Positions 49,188 through 62,200 are shown, counted from the stretch's first letter. The stretch: DNA of 64,000 nucleotides from Caprimulgus europaeus (GCA_907165065.1 OU015525.1:48347037-48411036); one strand, 5' to 3'. Numbers and translations are program-made. The notes: generated by a model not told the origin, from the sequence alone.

Positions 49188-49337
49188 AGATAAAAGTGGA
49201 GGGGAACCTGTACCTCTAAATTTCATTATCTTTCACTGTGTACCATTTAAGAATACATTTCACTGGAATACAACTAATATTTCAGATTTACCAAATCACC
49301 TTTGTTTCATCTCGGGTGTTTCTTTCCCTTCTTCCAG
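48456..49337 (+). other. AQP4: AQP4 intron 2
   Basis: This 882-bp AT-rich intron contains a 30-nt A-run at 49155-49184. No other feature was recognised. Confidence 0.9.
49155..49184. repeat. Poly(A) tract, 30 nt
   Basis: An uninterrupted A-run lies in intron 2, about 150 bp upstream of the exon 3 acceptor. No retroposed body or target duplication is evident, so it is listed as simple sequence. Confidence 0.9.
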
Positions 49338-49502
49338 GTACATGGGGATCTTTCTGCTGGCCATGGACTCCTGGTGGAATTGATAATTACATTCCAGCTG
49401 GTTTTTACTATTTTTGCCAGCTGTGATTCAAAACGAAGTGATGTCACTGGTTCAGTAGCTTTAGCAATTGGATTTTCTGTTGCAATTGGACATTTATTTG
49501 CT
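49338..49502 (+). CDS. AQP4: AQP4 third coding exon (residues 150-204)
   Basis: The acceptor is 'cttcttccag' and the donor is GTAAGT. The 165 nt (55 codons) encode extracellular loop C and helices 4-5, including Cys178, Ser180 (a known phosphorylation position) and His201 of the aromatic/arginine filter. The extracellular N-L-T sequon of mammalian AQP4 at 153-155 is D-L-S here, so that glycosylation site is absent. Both junctions are in phase 0. Confidence 0.97.
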
Positions 49503-49869
49503 GTAAGTTAATGGCTTCTCTTTAAAATGTAGACCCCTTGTCCCTTTATGACTGCTTCAGAAGTAAATGGAAGCTTCTGTGGCCTTTATAGCTGCTATAG
49601 CTATATAGCTGCTATATTGTATATGGATCCATGCCAGAACCCTTTGGAGTAGCGGGAGGGTCCCCTTGGGTAGGGTATTGCATGAGAGGTGTTCTGCCTT
49701 TTTATGTGATGACTTTGTTTTTGTGATAAGGCTCAGGACAGCGACAATACTTGCTGTCAAGATTAGAAGCCATGCAAAAGCAGGGTGTCCCCACAGTACA
49801 AGGACTAGCAGAAATTGGATAACTGGCTTCAAGACTTTGATAACAGGTAACATGTTGTCTCTGTTTTAG
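49503..49869 (+). other. AQP4: AQP4 intron 3
   Basis: This is a 367-bp intron. A small internal repetition of 'tatagctgcta' type occurs near 49587-49617; otherwise nothing is recognised. Confidence 0.9.
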
Positions 49870-49950
49870 ATCAATTACACTGGTGCCAGTATGAACCCTG
49901 CTCGATCATTTGGACCTGCTGTCATCATGGGGAGATGGGAAAACCAATGG
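49870..49950 (+). CDS. AQP4: AQP4 fourth coding exon (residues 205-231)
   Basis: The 81 nt (27 codons) between 'tctgttttag' and GTAATG encode [16 protein letters not shown] onward. The exon carries the second NPA motif N213-P214-A215, followed by Arg216, the selectivity-filter arginine, and Ala210. The N206-Y-T sequon is kept. This is the re-entrant half-helix HE that pairs with the first NPA to form the pore constriction. Exon length and phase match vertebrate AQP4. Confidence 0.97.
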
Positions 49951-52581
49951 GTAATGCTGCTTTCATGCTTCCTTCACCATAGCCTCAAACAGCTATCAGG
50001 ATTCTTCGTGCATCATTTGCTTTTAGTTATCCATCCCAGTACGTCCCATAGAGACCATCACTGAGGAAGGCAGGCACTGACCTGCCATGAGCTTTGCTAT
50101 AATTTTCCTCCTCGCCTAGGACTGCGGTGCAGTATGCAGCGCATTGGAATGGTGCCTTGCCATTCAGGGGCCGTTTTGTGGAGGTAGCAGATGGGGTAGA
50201 AAGGAAATCATACAAAAAGTTCAAAACAAAACGAGTAATCCATCGAGACTGGAAGAATTGAAATGCTGGAAAGGAAAGTCCTCTGAGGCAGATCTGGTGA
50301 GAAGTTACAGAAGTAATTGTCGGCTCCATGTTTCACCTGATTCTGTGGCAAACTGGGGCGGATGTATAAAATGGGAGTAGGGACCCTCTCTGATCTGGTA
50401 CTCAAGGGAGAACCTGCCTCAGCAAATGCCCCAAGTGAGAGATGAAGGGGTTGCAGTCTGGTCTTTGCAGACCAGACCAGATATTACCTGCTTAAATTTG
50501 TAAGCATCGGCTTATCCAGGAGTATTTGCGCAGGAAACAATTCAATAAACAGATTGTGAACGATGCGGTCATTTTCTATAGCATCTTATTAAAAACCAGT
50601 TAACACTTTATAAGGGAGAGATGGATTGCAGCTCAGCCTCACCTAATAAAAAACAGGGAAACCGCTTCTCGGACAGTTTCAGTGCTAAATGTAAGAGCTG
50701 CATATTACAGCGCATATAAGGATTTTCTTGATTTTTAAAGTATGAAGCCCACATTGCTCCCACTGCAGCTAATAACAGAAATAGCATTGTCTACAGGCCC
50801 TAAGGCTCCAATTCTGCAAACATGATACCATGTGTAACTTTGTTCCAAAGAGTTATCCTATCGAGGTAGATTTACCTAGTTATCAGTGAATGGCTTGTTC
50901 ATATGAAAAACTGCTGTAGTTTTTCACAAGATTAATTATCCATACTCTGAGGGAGCCTGTAATTTATAACTAAAGCTGTAAACAATAAACAAATGTACTA
51001 TGGAGAAACTTGTAGGAAAAGCTTGGCTACTGTCTTGGTCACTTTGAAGGATGGTCTTTTTCTCCTCCTTCAGTGCAGTGACATTGGCATGCCACTGTTG
51101 GAAGCCCATGGGCTTCTGCACCTACTGATAGAATCACAGAATCATTTTGGTTGGAAAGATGTTACAGAACTGATGCCTGTGATGCCGAAATAGATAGGTA
51201 CCCTACAAAGTTTTGTCTGTCAGTTGTATTTGCTTATTCAAATTAGGTCATCAGGTAGCTGACTGCCCGTTATATTCTGTGGGATCAGAAGCCAAATTTT
51301 TATTATTTTGGAAGTGTGAGTCTGAAATATTGAAGTAGAACTGTTTGTGTATGCATTAGGAAAGGTTACTTTCCCTTAAAAGTTCCTTGTCAGCTTGGGT
51401 GAAAATGCAAAAACAAAAATAAATTTTCTGCATTGGTGTTTATTTTGTGTGTTATCTTGCAAATAGACCATATATGTTGTCTACAGCTGACAATGAGTTA
51501 TGAAAATTTAGAGGATGCCTTTTGGAAAGAGATGGATCAGTAGAACTTGACAAAATGGTTTCTCTTCAAAGATGTGGTCCTGCTTCTCAGTCATCTTACC
51601 CCTGCTAGTTTAAAAGCAAAGCTATGCCAGAGCAACTATATGTTGTATGTGACTACAGAGCTGTATTTGATGTCATACATGACTCTACCAGGATCTGTGG
51701 CTTTTTTTTTTTTTCTCTAGAAATGTTATACCTATGGTTGATTTAACTAAGGATGAGGAAGAACCTGCACTTTTTTGTTATTAGGCAAAGTTTAAAAAAT
51801 AAGTTAAATCTCCCATAAAGAGGCGGGGTGGGAGGGAAAGCTGCTTTCTATTAACAGAAAGTAAGGCAACCTGAGGGGGTGTCTGTGTGTCTGTCCATGG
51901 GAGGTGTCCGTAGCTTTGCTGCCACTCGGGTGGTCTGCTTGGGAAGATTGGTAACCAGATATATAGACTGAAATCTGTTTCAGGCATCAGGAAAGTATTA
52001 ACCGTACTCACCGACATATCAGCACAGGTTCTTCTTCTCTGCTCTGTGGGGTCAACTGCCTGGTGATTCCCTGAATGCTGTCACAAGAGCAGTTTTTAGG
52101 GGAGAGCTGGACCCACAGTTGCAAGGTGGTTTAGATTTTGAGATTCAGGGTGATGAATATTTCTGAAGGAGGTGAAATACATGTGAGAGAGAGACTGGGA
52201 GCAAACAGAAAGGGAAAAAAAGTGACAAAGGACTAATGGCATTAACTGCCTAAAAGACTGCCTTTTGACCCACTTTATATGTGATTTTAGAGTAGTCACT
52301 TAATTGCTGAGCTCCCAGTCACTGTCTCTGAAACCTATGGTAGTTGCACTTCTCTGCCTCATGAACAAATACGATGGCAGATTTCGTCCCAGTTCATGAA
52401 AGCCAGGGAACTATGTGGCCATGCGTTTCTGAAAAGCAAAGTTGGTTTGAACGATTGGGCCAGGGTATTTTGCAGAAAGTTTTCTGGGTGAAGCCTGTAG
52501 TGATATGCTTTTCTCTGAGAACCTGGCATCTTTATTTGCTGTACAGCTTAATGCCTGTCTTTTTTCCACCTCCTTTTGCAG
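49951..52581 (+). other. AQP4: AQP4 intron 4
   Basis: This 2.6 kb intron contains a tiny CR1 tail fragment at 51127-51166. No other gene or element was recognised. Confidence 0.85.
51127..51166 (-). mobile_element. CR1 tail fragment
   Basis: 'gatagaatcacagaatc' followed by 'ttttggttggaaagatg' is the reversed CR1 3' end. Only about 40 bp remain. Confidence 0.65.
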
Positions 52582-52860
52582 GTATATTGGGTGGGACCAA
52601 TAATAGGAGCAGTCCTTGCTGGTGCTCTTTATGAGTATGTCTATTGCCCAGATGTTGAACTCAAGCGGCGTTTTAAAGATGTCTTCAGTAAGGCTACCCA
52701 GCCGTCCAAAGGGAAGTACATTGAGGTGGACGATAACAGAAGCCAGATAGAGACCGATGACCTGATCCTGAAGCCAGGCATAGTTCACATGATTGATATT
52801 GACAGGGGTGAGGACAAGAAGGGAAAAGATCCATCCAGCGAGGTGTTGTCTTCAGTATGA
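52582..52860 (+). CDS. AQP4: AQP4 last coding exon (residues 232-323 and stop)
   Basis: After acceptor 'ccttttgcag' the exon encodes helix 6 (YWVGPIIGAVLAG) and the cytosolic C-terminal tail. The tail includes the conserved NRSQ-ETDDLILKPG block and ends in the PDZ ligand SSV, used in mammals to bind syntrophin and the dystrophin complex at end-feet. The stop is TGA at 52858-52860, followed directly by CTA, the context known to promote translational readthrough. With the other four exons the protein totals 323 residues, equal to human M1. No frameshift or internal stop is present, so the gene appears intact. Confidence 0.98.
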   Translation, partial: VYWVGPIIGAVLAGALYEYVYCPDVELKRRFKDVFSKATQPSKGKYIEVDDNRSQIETDDLILKPGIVHMIDIDRGEDKKGKDPSSEVLSSV

Positions 52861-52947
52861 CTAGCAAGAAGCACTGAAAGCAGAGAGCAGCCTGCTAACC
52901 TGTCCACAGATATCCTTCCACCTATTAAAGAAACAGATCTCCTCTAA
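52861..52947 (+). CDS. AQP4: Predicted AQP4 readthrough extension (AQP4ex-like)
   Basis: If the TGA at 52858 is read through, the frame stays open for 28 codons (LARSTESREQ ... KETDLL) and stops at TAA 52945-52947. With the residue inserted at the UGA this gives 29 added residues. Mammalian AQP4 has a documented UGA-CUA readthrough product, AQP4ex, with a 29-residue extension. The stop context and the exact length both agree here. The extension would hide the SSV PDZ ligand. Expression in this species is inferred, not shown. Confidence 0.7.
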   Translation, partial: LARSTESREQPANLSTDILPPIKETDLL

Positions 52948-55900
52948 ACTGATCATCTACCATTTCCTAACAGGTATGGTGTGAGCAGCTGCGTGGTAGT
53001 GGTGTCGCCAAACCATACACCTGCTCAGTTGGAATATTAGGACTTTGCTATAATTAGGATTCCCTATATATTGTTCCAAATTAAGAATTGTTCCTGCTAT
53101 TTTCCTTTCCTTCTTTCTGGAACCATCCCAAAGTCAGAGATGAAAGCATTCTCCTTTAATAAATCAGTCAATAATGAGATGAAGATAGAGATGTTTAACA
53201 TTCAGATTGACAGTTAAGACACATCAGGAAATGCCTATAGACATGAAGACCTACTTAGATTGTTCTTCTGACACTTAATTGGCTGTTGTCAGCTCCGATT
53301 AGAACATCTTATCCATTAAGCATTCTCTGTGAGGTTCAGGGACAACACCAACAGTATTTAAGAGTTTTATCCACAGTTAAGCAAGGGGGTATTGTTTCAA
53401 CTTGCGTACATCACCATTGCCTTGCAAGCTACCTCTGAAAAAGTGTTAGGTTTTAGGTTTAATAGGTTTAAAAAAATTCTGTCATAAAATTTCACTCATG
53501 TGATTTGCAGTATAAATACATTGCCTTCATCCCTTCCCAGGAGTAAATATGACAAAATTGAATGTTGAATTCTACTGTAATAAGGCTGCAAAGCATTTGA
53601 CTGTACTTCATGCTCCCTCTTGTCATTGTCTATCTGGTGAAACGTTCTCCTGGGGTTTGACTATTGACCATTTAGTGTTAGCAGACTCTCAAGGTCATGC
53701 AAAGAATATAAAGGCTTTCCTGCCACTTAATAAATAAGCTATATCAGAAGAAAAGAAGGCATATCTGTTTTCAGTGCACTTGTTCCAATACACATTTCTG
53801 TGCTAATTTATGTAAACTAAAGGTTTAAATTACTTACCTACTTTCTTACAAGATGGTTGGAGATATGGGGTTTTTAATTTATTAGTAATGTAGAGGGTTT
53901 TTAACTTTTAACTGTATTGCAACACTGGGAAATGTTTTTTTTATAACACATGACTGCTTCTGGCTTTTTGTTGTAACTGATGCCTCACTATTTGAACAGG
54001 ATCCATGCTTGTTCCAGTGTTCATGTAGTCTTAATTACACCTCTGGCAAAAGATGCAAGCACTTGCAGGGTTTTTTAGGGGGAAAGGGACATGAAATATG
54101 TTCAGTAATCAGTCTTCCCCATATAGAAGTGTTTTGACAGACATAATCCCCCCCCACAGAACATTTCTGTAAAGCTGTTACTGACTTACTGCTTTTGTTT
54201 CTGATAAGTGGCTTTGAGTTTTACAATATGCAGCTGCAAAGCAGTCAGGAGCATGGTATTATTACCGTAATTATATAGTTTTTATTTTGAAATTGAGAAG
54301 CTACTCCTGCCTATTTAGCAATAAGAGGGGGGGAAAAAAAACCCAAAACATTAGTCCTGACTGTGGGCTGTAATAGCCTTGTCTGTTCTTTGACATACTC
54401 TACATGCAATCTATATTACAGGGAATTAGATGTTTCTAATGAGATAATAAACCACTGGTACCCTCAAATCTGCACTGTGATCCAAGGGCAATGCAGCTAT
54501 CCCAACTTGCAGCACTGTATAGTCCCAGCATGTCCTGCCATACTAATTTTCCTCGTTTCACACTTTTCTTGTCTTCAGCCCTGTTAGTGTGGCACAAGCT
54601 GCCTGCATTGAGCATGAGATTCATGATTCCTTCATGCATTTGCAGTTGGGCTGTGATCTCTCCCTTATTCCACCCAGGCACAGCATGTAGCCCACTGCAT
54701 GTAGCACATGCAGGCACAGGGCAGGGCTTCCTTGGATGACCCACTGACAGCCCCGCTCTAAACGTATGAGCCCTCCCACCAGACAAGCTCCCCATCATGT
54801 ACCTGTTGCAGCATCACAGCAGTGGTGGCCTATGGAGCCTGGTAAAGCAGCTGATATTTGTCCATAGCTCAGTGATATTTGTGCCCCAGCTCAGTGACAG
54901 CATCACAGTTCAAGACCATGGGCATGGTCAAGGACCTACAAAGGGTAATGTCAAATGGCAGGTAAGAGCTCCTTCCCACAGCAAGGACTAAGTCTCCTGG
55001 GGAAGGGCAACACAGGTGTGGTGTTTAGACCCCTGTATATCTCTGCTCAGATGGGAAAATACTATGCTAAATAGATTAAATGAGAAAGATCAAAACCTGT
55101 GGGATTTGGGGTTGGGGTTTTTTGCCTAGGCATTTGTTCTGGCCTTTTTTTTTTTTTTTTTCCTTTTTTCTTCAAATGCTCTATTTTTTAAAGGGACACT
55201 TTGATTAAACCTTTTGCGTGGCTTAAACAGGTAAAGTAAAAAGTAATACATAGAATACTGGTAGATTTTTTTTTTTTTTTTAAGCAAAGGTTTGCATTTT
55301 TGTATTTAAAGATACTCCTTAGAAGCTCTTGTCAATTTTGCACAGTACTGTGTTTATCTAAATAAGAAGCTGTGATTTGTTTTGTGCTTAAGGGTCCTTT
55401 ACATAAATGGTTTGATGTGTATTTTCTTCAGCCAGCCTGATTCTGCTGCCAAGGTGAGCATAACACAAACAGCACCAGCTGCCTCAGTTGGGAGAATTTT
55501 TTCCTTTGAAACACCCTCTATTAATGAAACGAGGCAAACACTCAGAACCAATCCCAGGAGAACTCCTTGCTCAAAGAGAGTACTGGGGACAAGATATGGA
55601 GGCTTCTGAAAAGATTAAGTGAAAGAAGGGAGGCTAAAACAAGAGACCACTAGACAGTAAAGCATGTTGCCATATCATTGGACATCAGTAAGAAAGCAAG
55701 ATGTGGTAGGTCTGTTCCTGCCACATAACGAGACTCATGGAGGAGTTTGCCATTGATTACAGTGGAATTGACCCTGAGCTTTTTTGGAGCCTAATGGCTT
55801 CTCTCATACACTTCCCTGTGTTTTTTCCTAAATCACTGTCTTTCAGCAAAATACTTAATTCTGGAAGGAGATGTGTTCAACTTGAGGTTTATGACCCAAC

Positions 55901-57330
55901 CTAAAGTAAAACCTTAGGAGTGGCCATCATCACAGACAGTTCTGCCCCACCACAGGAGATCACAGTTCACGTAAGGGAATGTCACTGTTCAGCATCCCTT
56001 AGGACTTGATTTAGCCTTGACCTACGGGGGTATGTGCTTCTCCAAGTTGCTTTGCAGTGGTATCATCACTGTACAATCGTCACGTTTGGTTAAATAATAG
56101 ACTAGCGTGACCTTTTGATGGATTTAAAATACTTCTGCCTCAATATGATTTTTAAAACATGTACTCTAATACTGTTTCTGTGAGATTTATATTCTAAAGG
56201 CCTTCAGCTCTAAATTGTACCTCATAACATAACTTGGTGTTCTCTTAAAGTATTTATTGGTTGGGGTGGGGAATCATAGATGTCTTTGATTTATGGTGGT
56301 GGATGGATATCACAGGAAGTCTGTTGTCATTCTGGGGTCCTAAAAAAACCCATGGGTGAGTCTCTCCTTCCTCCATGATGGCATGATTGTTCCCAATGCT
56401 ATATTTGCACTTTAACAAACACATAAAAATTATTTAATCACTCGATTTCAGAAAATGAAGAATGGAAGCTGAAGGTGTTTACACTGAGGCACACAAATAA
56501 CTTTAAAGCTGCACAAACTCTGAGGAGTTTATCAGACAAATTCTAACTATTCTCAGGAAAAAAAAATCCTGCAACATTTGAGTTGTTATAATCCTTAAAG
56601 TATTTGGGAGCTGTATCTTTCATTCATTCAGTGGAAGCAGGAGCAAGACTCATCTCATGCAGTGTTTAGAAGTGTCGTGTGTATTTGCATATGAGATTTT
56701 TAAAAATTGTTTTCTTTCTGGTTATTAATAATTGTCACAGTATCTTCTTAAAAAGCTAAGTGGCCTTCAGACTTCCATGTTTCTAGTGCCTGGTGGCAGA
56801 GCTGTTGCTGCTGTGCTCTGTGACATTTTATCTGCAGTCTGTGTAGCACATTCAGGATATTGTACACCATCCAATATTTTTAATCTAAATAAAATGTGAG
56901 AATTTACATTGTGAACCTTTCTTTCCAAGGTGAGAGATGAAAACACTATGCACAATTTTTTGTATCTCAAATCAACCTGTGTGTATCTGAATTTCTCAAG
57001 GACTTACTAAATAGGCAAGATGCAAATATAGACTGAACTATGTTACCCACTTATATGATCTAAGTCATACTGTTGCAGTCTGTAATTTAGGACAAATGAG
57101 GTAAAGCAAACTATGTACAGGGATTTTTCCACAAGACTGCTTATTGTTGAAATGCTTAGTCACCATGATATCAGAACTAATGTTATAGGGCTTAAAATTT
57201 CTATATGTAACATTTGGAATAATCTACTGAAAAATACGCTATAAAACAATATATGATTATCTGGTTCCCACTTCTATTCTACTGTATCTCACACTACTGT
57301 TGCAAATAAATTATCTGTTTAAAAAAAAAA
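52948..57330 (+). other. AQP4: AQP4 3' UTR (probable extent) with several poly(A) signals
   Basis: AATAAA occurs at 53158-53163, 53729-53734, 56888-56893 and 57305-57310. Vertebrate AQP4 mRNAs have long 3' UTRs of several kb, so use of a distal site is plausible. No CR1 or LTR copy interrupts this 4.4 kb, in contrast to the flanking sequence, which agrees with a conserved transcribed region. The true end cannot be fixed from sequence. Confidence 0.5.
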
Positions 57331-58014
57331 ATGCATTATGTGGTCATTGGAGACATTTGATGGTCTGAAAACTCAAGACTGAAATACAAGTTAAAAAAAA
57401 AAAACAGTCCAGCCCATTTAGCATGTCCAAGAGGAGTCTGGAATTCTGTGCAACTGAGAATAAATTATTTACTGTGGAAAAATATTCGTTAGTGGAGAGA
57501 GGTGATTGGGAAAGAGATTTAATATCTTTATGGAAACAAGCTAAACTAATTAAAGCAAAAATTATGCTAGTATATGTACATCACCGATTTTGCTACATGG
57601 TTTTAAAACTCATAGGACTAGCAGGGAGCTAAGCTTTTGAAAAGCGATAGAAATTACACTGGCACTTCAGAGTCCTTTTGCTACAGTACGGCTTGTGAGA
57701 TCAAGTTCCCACGAGGAATTTCAGCAATGGAAATTGGGTCCTGTAGCAATTATGTTTCTGGTTGTCTGGCTCTTTGCTTGGAATGCAAAGTTTAGCTTCT
57801 AAGAAACATGATATTCATGGAGGTAAATTAGGATCCTGAAAATGATTAATATGAAAACCCATCAGCTGGTGTAGCATCTGATCAACAGGAAGAGCTGACT
57901 GCAGACTCGTACCTGAAACTCACCCCTTGTAGACCTTTGGCTCTTGCCTTCTGCTTCTTTATATCTAAGCTCCAGAAACACTTCTCAGGAGGTGGGTGGG
58001 TGTTCTAGACCTTT

Positions 58015-59203
58015 ATGAAAACACAACTAGGTGGCTAGATGATGGTTGAGGAGTGGATATGGTCTATCTTGGTTTCAGCAAGGCATTTGACACAGTCTCC
58101 CACAGCATCCTCGCTGCCAAATTGAGGAAGTGTGGATTAGATGATCAGGTAGTGAGGTGGACTGTTAACTGGCTGGTGGGAAGAAGCCAGAGAGTGGTGG
58201 TCAATGGAGCAGAGTTGGAGACCTGTGTCTAGTGGAGTCCCTCAAGGGTCAGTACTAGGACCAGTATTATTCAATATATTCATCAACGACCTGGATGCAC
58301 TGTCAGCAAGTTTGCTGATGATACCGAGCTGGGAGGAGTGGCTGACACTCCAGCAGGCTGTGCTGCCATCCAGAGAGACCTGGACAGGCTGGAGAACTGG
58401 GCAGGGAAAAACTTAATGAAATATAATAGGGGCAAGTGTAGGGTGTTGCACCTGGGCAGGAACAACCCCGGGTTCCAGTATAGGTTGGGGAATGATCTAC
58501 TAGAGAGCAGTGAAGGGGAAAGGGATCTGGGAGTCCTGGTGGACAGCAGGATGACCATGAGCCAGCACTGTGCCCTTGTGGCCAGGAAGGCCAATGGCAT
58601 CCTGGGGTGCATTAGATAGGGCTGTGGTTAGTAGGTCAAGAGAGGTTCTCCTCCCCCTCTACTCTGCCCTGGTGAGGCCACATCTGGAATATTGTGTCCA
58701 GTTCTGGGCCCCACAGTTCAAGAAGGACAGGGAACTGCTTGAGAGAGTCCAGTGCAGAGCCACCAAGATGATTGAGGGAGTGGAGCATCTCCGTTACGAG
58801 GAACAGCTGAGGGAGCTGGGCCTCTTTAGCTTGGAGAAGAGGAGACTGAAGGGTGACCTCATTAATGTTTATAAATATATGAAGGGTGAGTGTCAGGAGG
58901 ATGGAGCCAGGCTCTTCACGGTGGTGTCCAACAATAGGACAAGGGGCAGTGGGTGCAAGCTGGAACACAGGAGGTTCTGCTTAAATTTGAGAAGGAACTT
59001 CTTTACTGTGAGGGTAACAGAGCACTGGAGCAGACTGCCCAGGGAGGTTGTGGAGTCTCCTTCTCTAGAGACATTCAAGACCCTCCTGGACGCCTTCCTG
59101 TGTGATCTTATCTAGGTGTTCCTGCTCCGGCAGGGGGATTGAACTAGATGATTTTTTGAGGTCCCTTCCAATCCCTAGCATTCTGTGATTTTGTGATTCT
59201 GTG
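58015..59203 (+). mobile_element. CR1 LINE, ~1.2 kb, 5'-truncated, plus strand
   Basis: It contains the RT palm region ([22 protein letters not shown] at 58227-58292), then a small deletion relative to the copy at 15939-18005 that shifts the frame just before the catalytic FADD-type box. It continues through ORF2 and the 3' UTR to 'gattttgtgattctgtg'. The 3' part is very similar to the copy at 25419-26165 but in the opposite orientation. Confidence 0.93.
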
Positions 59204-62200
59204 TGCATGGCATATATCTTACCACACATGTGATCTATACCTTACTGAAAGAGGTTGCCAAGGGAATTTAGGCAGAGCTAGTAAAATTATTTTGGGGTCA
59301 TAGACACATAAGATAGGAGCCACTTTGACATTTTGGGAGACTGACAAACAGGAATCTAGGTATCCGGAGAGTTAGAGAGGCAAATGAGTAGTAATGTAGC
59401 TGACTCCAGGGTTAAGATGCAGCAGGGTCCTGGAAGGAACAGGAAAGCAATAGTGCAGGCAAGGGAGAGCTTTGTAATGCACTTCTTACCGAGTGTTTTC
59501 TGGCATTGTGGTATCCCTTACAAGGTAAAAATGTGATCGTTGTTGTATGAGGACATGCCCATAGGCTTGTGGGATCACATCTGAGCCACTGATGGGAGAG
59601 GCTAAGCTGTGCCAGGTGAATGATGTCCTTACTCTAAACTTCAGTGACAACACTGGCTTCAGCAGCAACAACTGCAAACAGCAACTGTGGCCCAGTCATC
59701 TGCTTAAAAGAGAACTTGGAGTGTAGATATTCCCAGTATCGGCTTCCTTTTGAACCCTCCTTTGGCTTTAGACTCCTTTATCTGTTGCAGATTGTAGCGT
59801 ATTGCAAGTGTTATAAGCTGCTTTATTTATGTCAGACTGATAACTGTTATCTTGCCTATTAATTTCTTTTGACCTTTCTTGCCTCATTAGAAAAGCAATC
59901 CTTACAAGTATAAAGACTGTGGAATAATCTAGCTAAAAAAGCAATCACAAGGTTCTTTTGAAAGGCGAAAGGAGCTTATGTTATTTGTCTCTCACCTTGC
60001 CATGTGTGATAGGCTGAGGCTTTCTGTGGGTGTGCCTGGCAAACAGTTCCCAACCACTCTTCTCCACTCATGCACAGCAATGACCTTCCTATATTTTATC
60101 TCTACTTCACTTTTGATATGGATCTTCATAAAAGCTCTGGAATTCACAATATGTTTAGAAGTTTGTATTAATAGACTATGTGTGCACACACGTGTGTGTG
60201 ACAGATGCACAACTTTGCACAGCCATTGGATTTACTCCTTCCCAGCAGTGGACAAGACCAGTGGGTAAAACCATGAGGGATTAGCTGCCATTTGAGGTTA
60301 CTGCATGCCCCACTGGGATCCTAATGACTCAATCATTTATTTTCACTCATTTCTGAGCCATATGGCTTTCAGCTTGAAGAGGGGTCACTGCTGTCTCCTG
60401 CTGCCATGGAGCCAATTGAGTTCTGCTGCTCTTCCTCCCAAGGCCTTTTTTTTTTTTTCCATACTTGAACCATTTAAAAATTTATTACCTTACACATTTT
60501 GGAACCTTCTAGCATGGGAAATATTTTACCATTATTCCATTCACCCTTAGGGTTAGCCCCTTTTGTTCTGTGGGGATTGTTGCTTTACTTTGGAAGAGCA
60601 AATCTCAGAGCATTGCAGATTCATTCATTTTTCCTCAAAAAATTCCTTTGATAATTCCAGTGATATCTGTTCTAGTGCTTAATTATTTCCATTTGCATGA
60701 TATCTCAGTGCCTAGCTGCCTAGTGGTCTCATCCTCAGACTAGAGTGCATGCTTTATTTTGTTTTGGTTTGCTTTATTCCCCGCCTTTCCAGCTGAATGA
60801 GCTCATCAGAGCTGGAATGAGATTATTTAGTCTCTAGAGTCTCCTTTTCTGAGCTTCTTCAGGCTGCTACTGCCATTTTGGACTTGAGGCCACTTTCTTT
60901 AGGTAGCAGCAGAGCTGCCCCAGCGCAGGACATTTCATCTGCCTTGACTCGCCAGAGCTGTACAGTCCACAGGCTAAATCCTCCCTCAGCATCACAGAAA
61001 AGATGAAGTTGGTTTGCACCAGCTGAACCCAGTCTTAGACAATTGCAGCAGAGTAAATAGTGTCCCAGCAAAGAAGTAAGCAATTTTTAAAAGATGGGAT
61101 TTGGGCTTGTGGCACGTCCCTGGGCTCTGATTTGCAAGGAAGACTTCAATAGGAAAACTAGAATAATGGTTGATTGGCCCTGTAAGTTCTAAGCATATGC
61201 ACATGAGTATCCAGTAAGAAAAAGCTTAATGCTTCATGATTAAATATGACATAGTAGGGACAAAATGAACTCTGGAGATCAGGAAGATGCACATAGATGT
61301 TGTACTCTGCTGCTGTTTGCCTACAGGTATTGCTCCAGAGAAACAGCTGCACAGCATCTTCTTCAAGCTGAGTCAGACCAGCTGTACAGGGTAGGATGCA
61401 CACAAACACAAATGTTTCAGACACAAGGCTTTTTTATTTTTCTCCCTCCTTCCACAGCTGCCCAGCATACTTCAGATTTAATGGAGGCAAACATTGCTAG
61501 GGCACAAATGCAGAAGCTTCTCTAGCCTCAAGACTAAAATGTGAGAATAAAGCTTTGTGTCCTCCAACCTTTTAGCTTTGAAAAAGCTCAGCAAATACCA
61601 TGGAAGGAGCTTTAACAAAAGAGGTCAAAAAGTCCATCTGCATCCCTCTGTATCCTAGTTATTCCTAGAGCTACCCTTAGAGAAGTGATCCATAGGTTAA
61701 TTTATCATTGTGTAAATAAAAGATCCCCCAACTTCTTTTACCACTAGCCTTTCTGAGTTAAAATAAATATCCTTTGGTTGAGCACAGCTGAAGAGCATCT
61801 AAGGTTTATATATAGCAACTATGGCTATTGTGTCCAAGTGGTGAGGAAAAGGTCAAAACAAAATGGTTTTATTATCTCCCCAGTTAGAAAAATTGCTTTG
61901 TCTGTTTTTTTTTGGGGGGGAGAGTTTGTATTTTTTTCCCATAACAAAGCTCTGTTTCTTTCAGGTTGTCCACATTTTATTTTATCTTTTCTACAGGTTG
62001 AATCCTCAAACACTTTATGGAATTAAGTAGAGCAATTAATTTTCTTCATCTAGGAAAGTCTTTCGCTATCTTTTTTTTTTTTTTCCCTTGTCAAGGAATG
62101 TCACTTGAGGATGCTTTAACTTTGCTGGTTGTTTGATGTCTTTACTCTGCAGGACCTGGTGGAACCCTCCATCACATGGCCTCCATTACTCTGTATTTCC

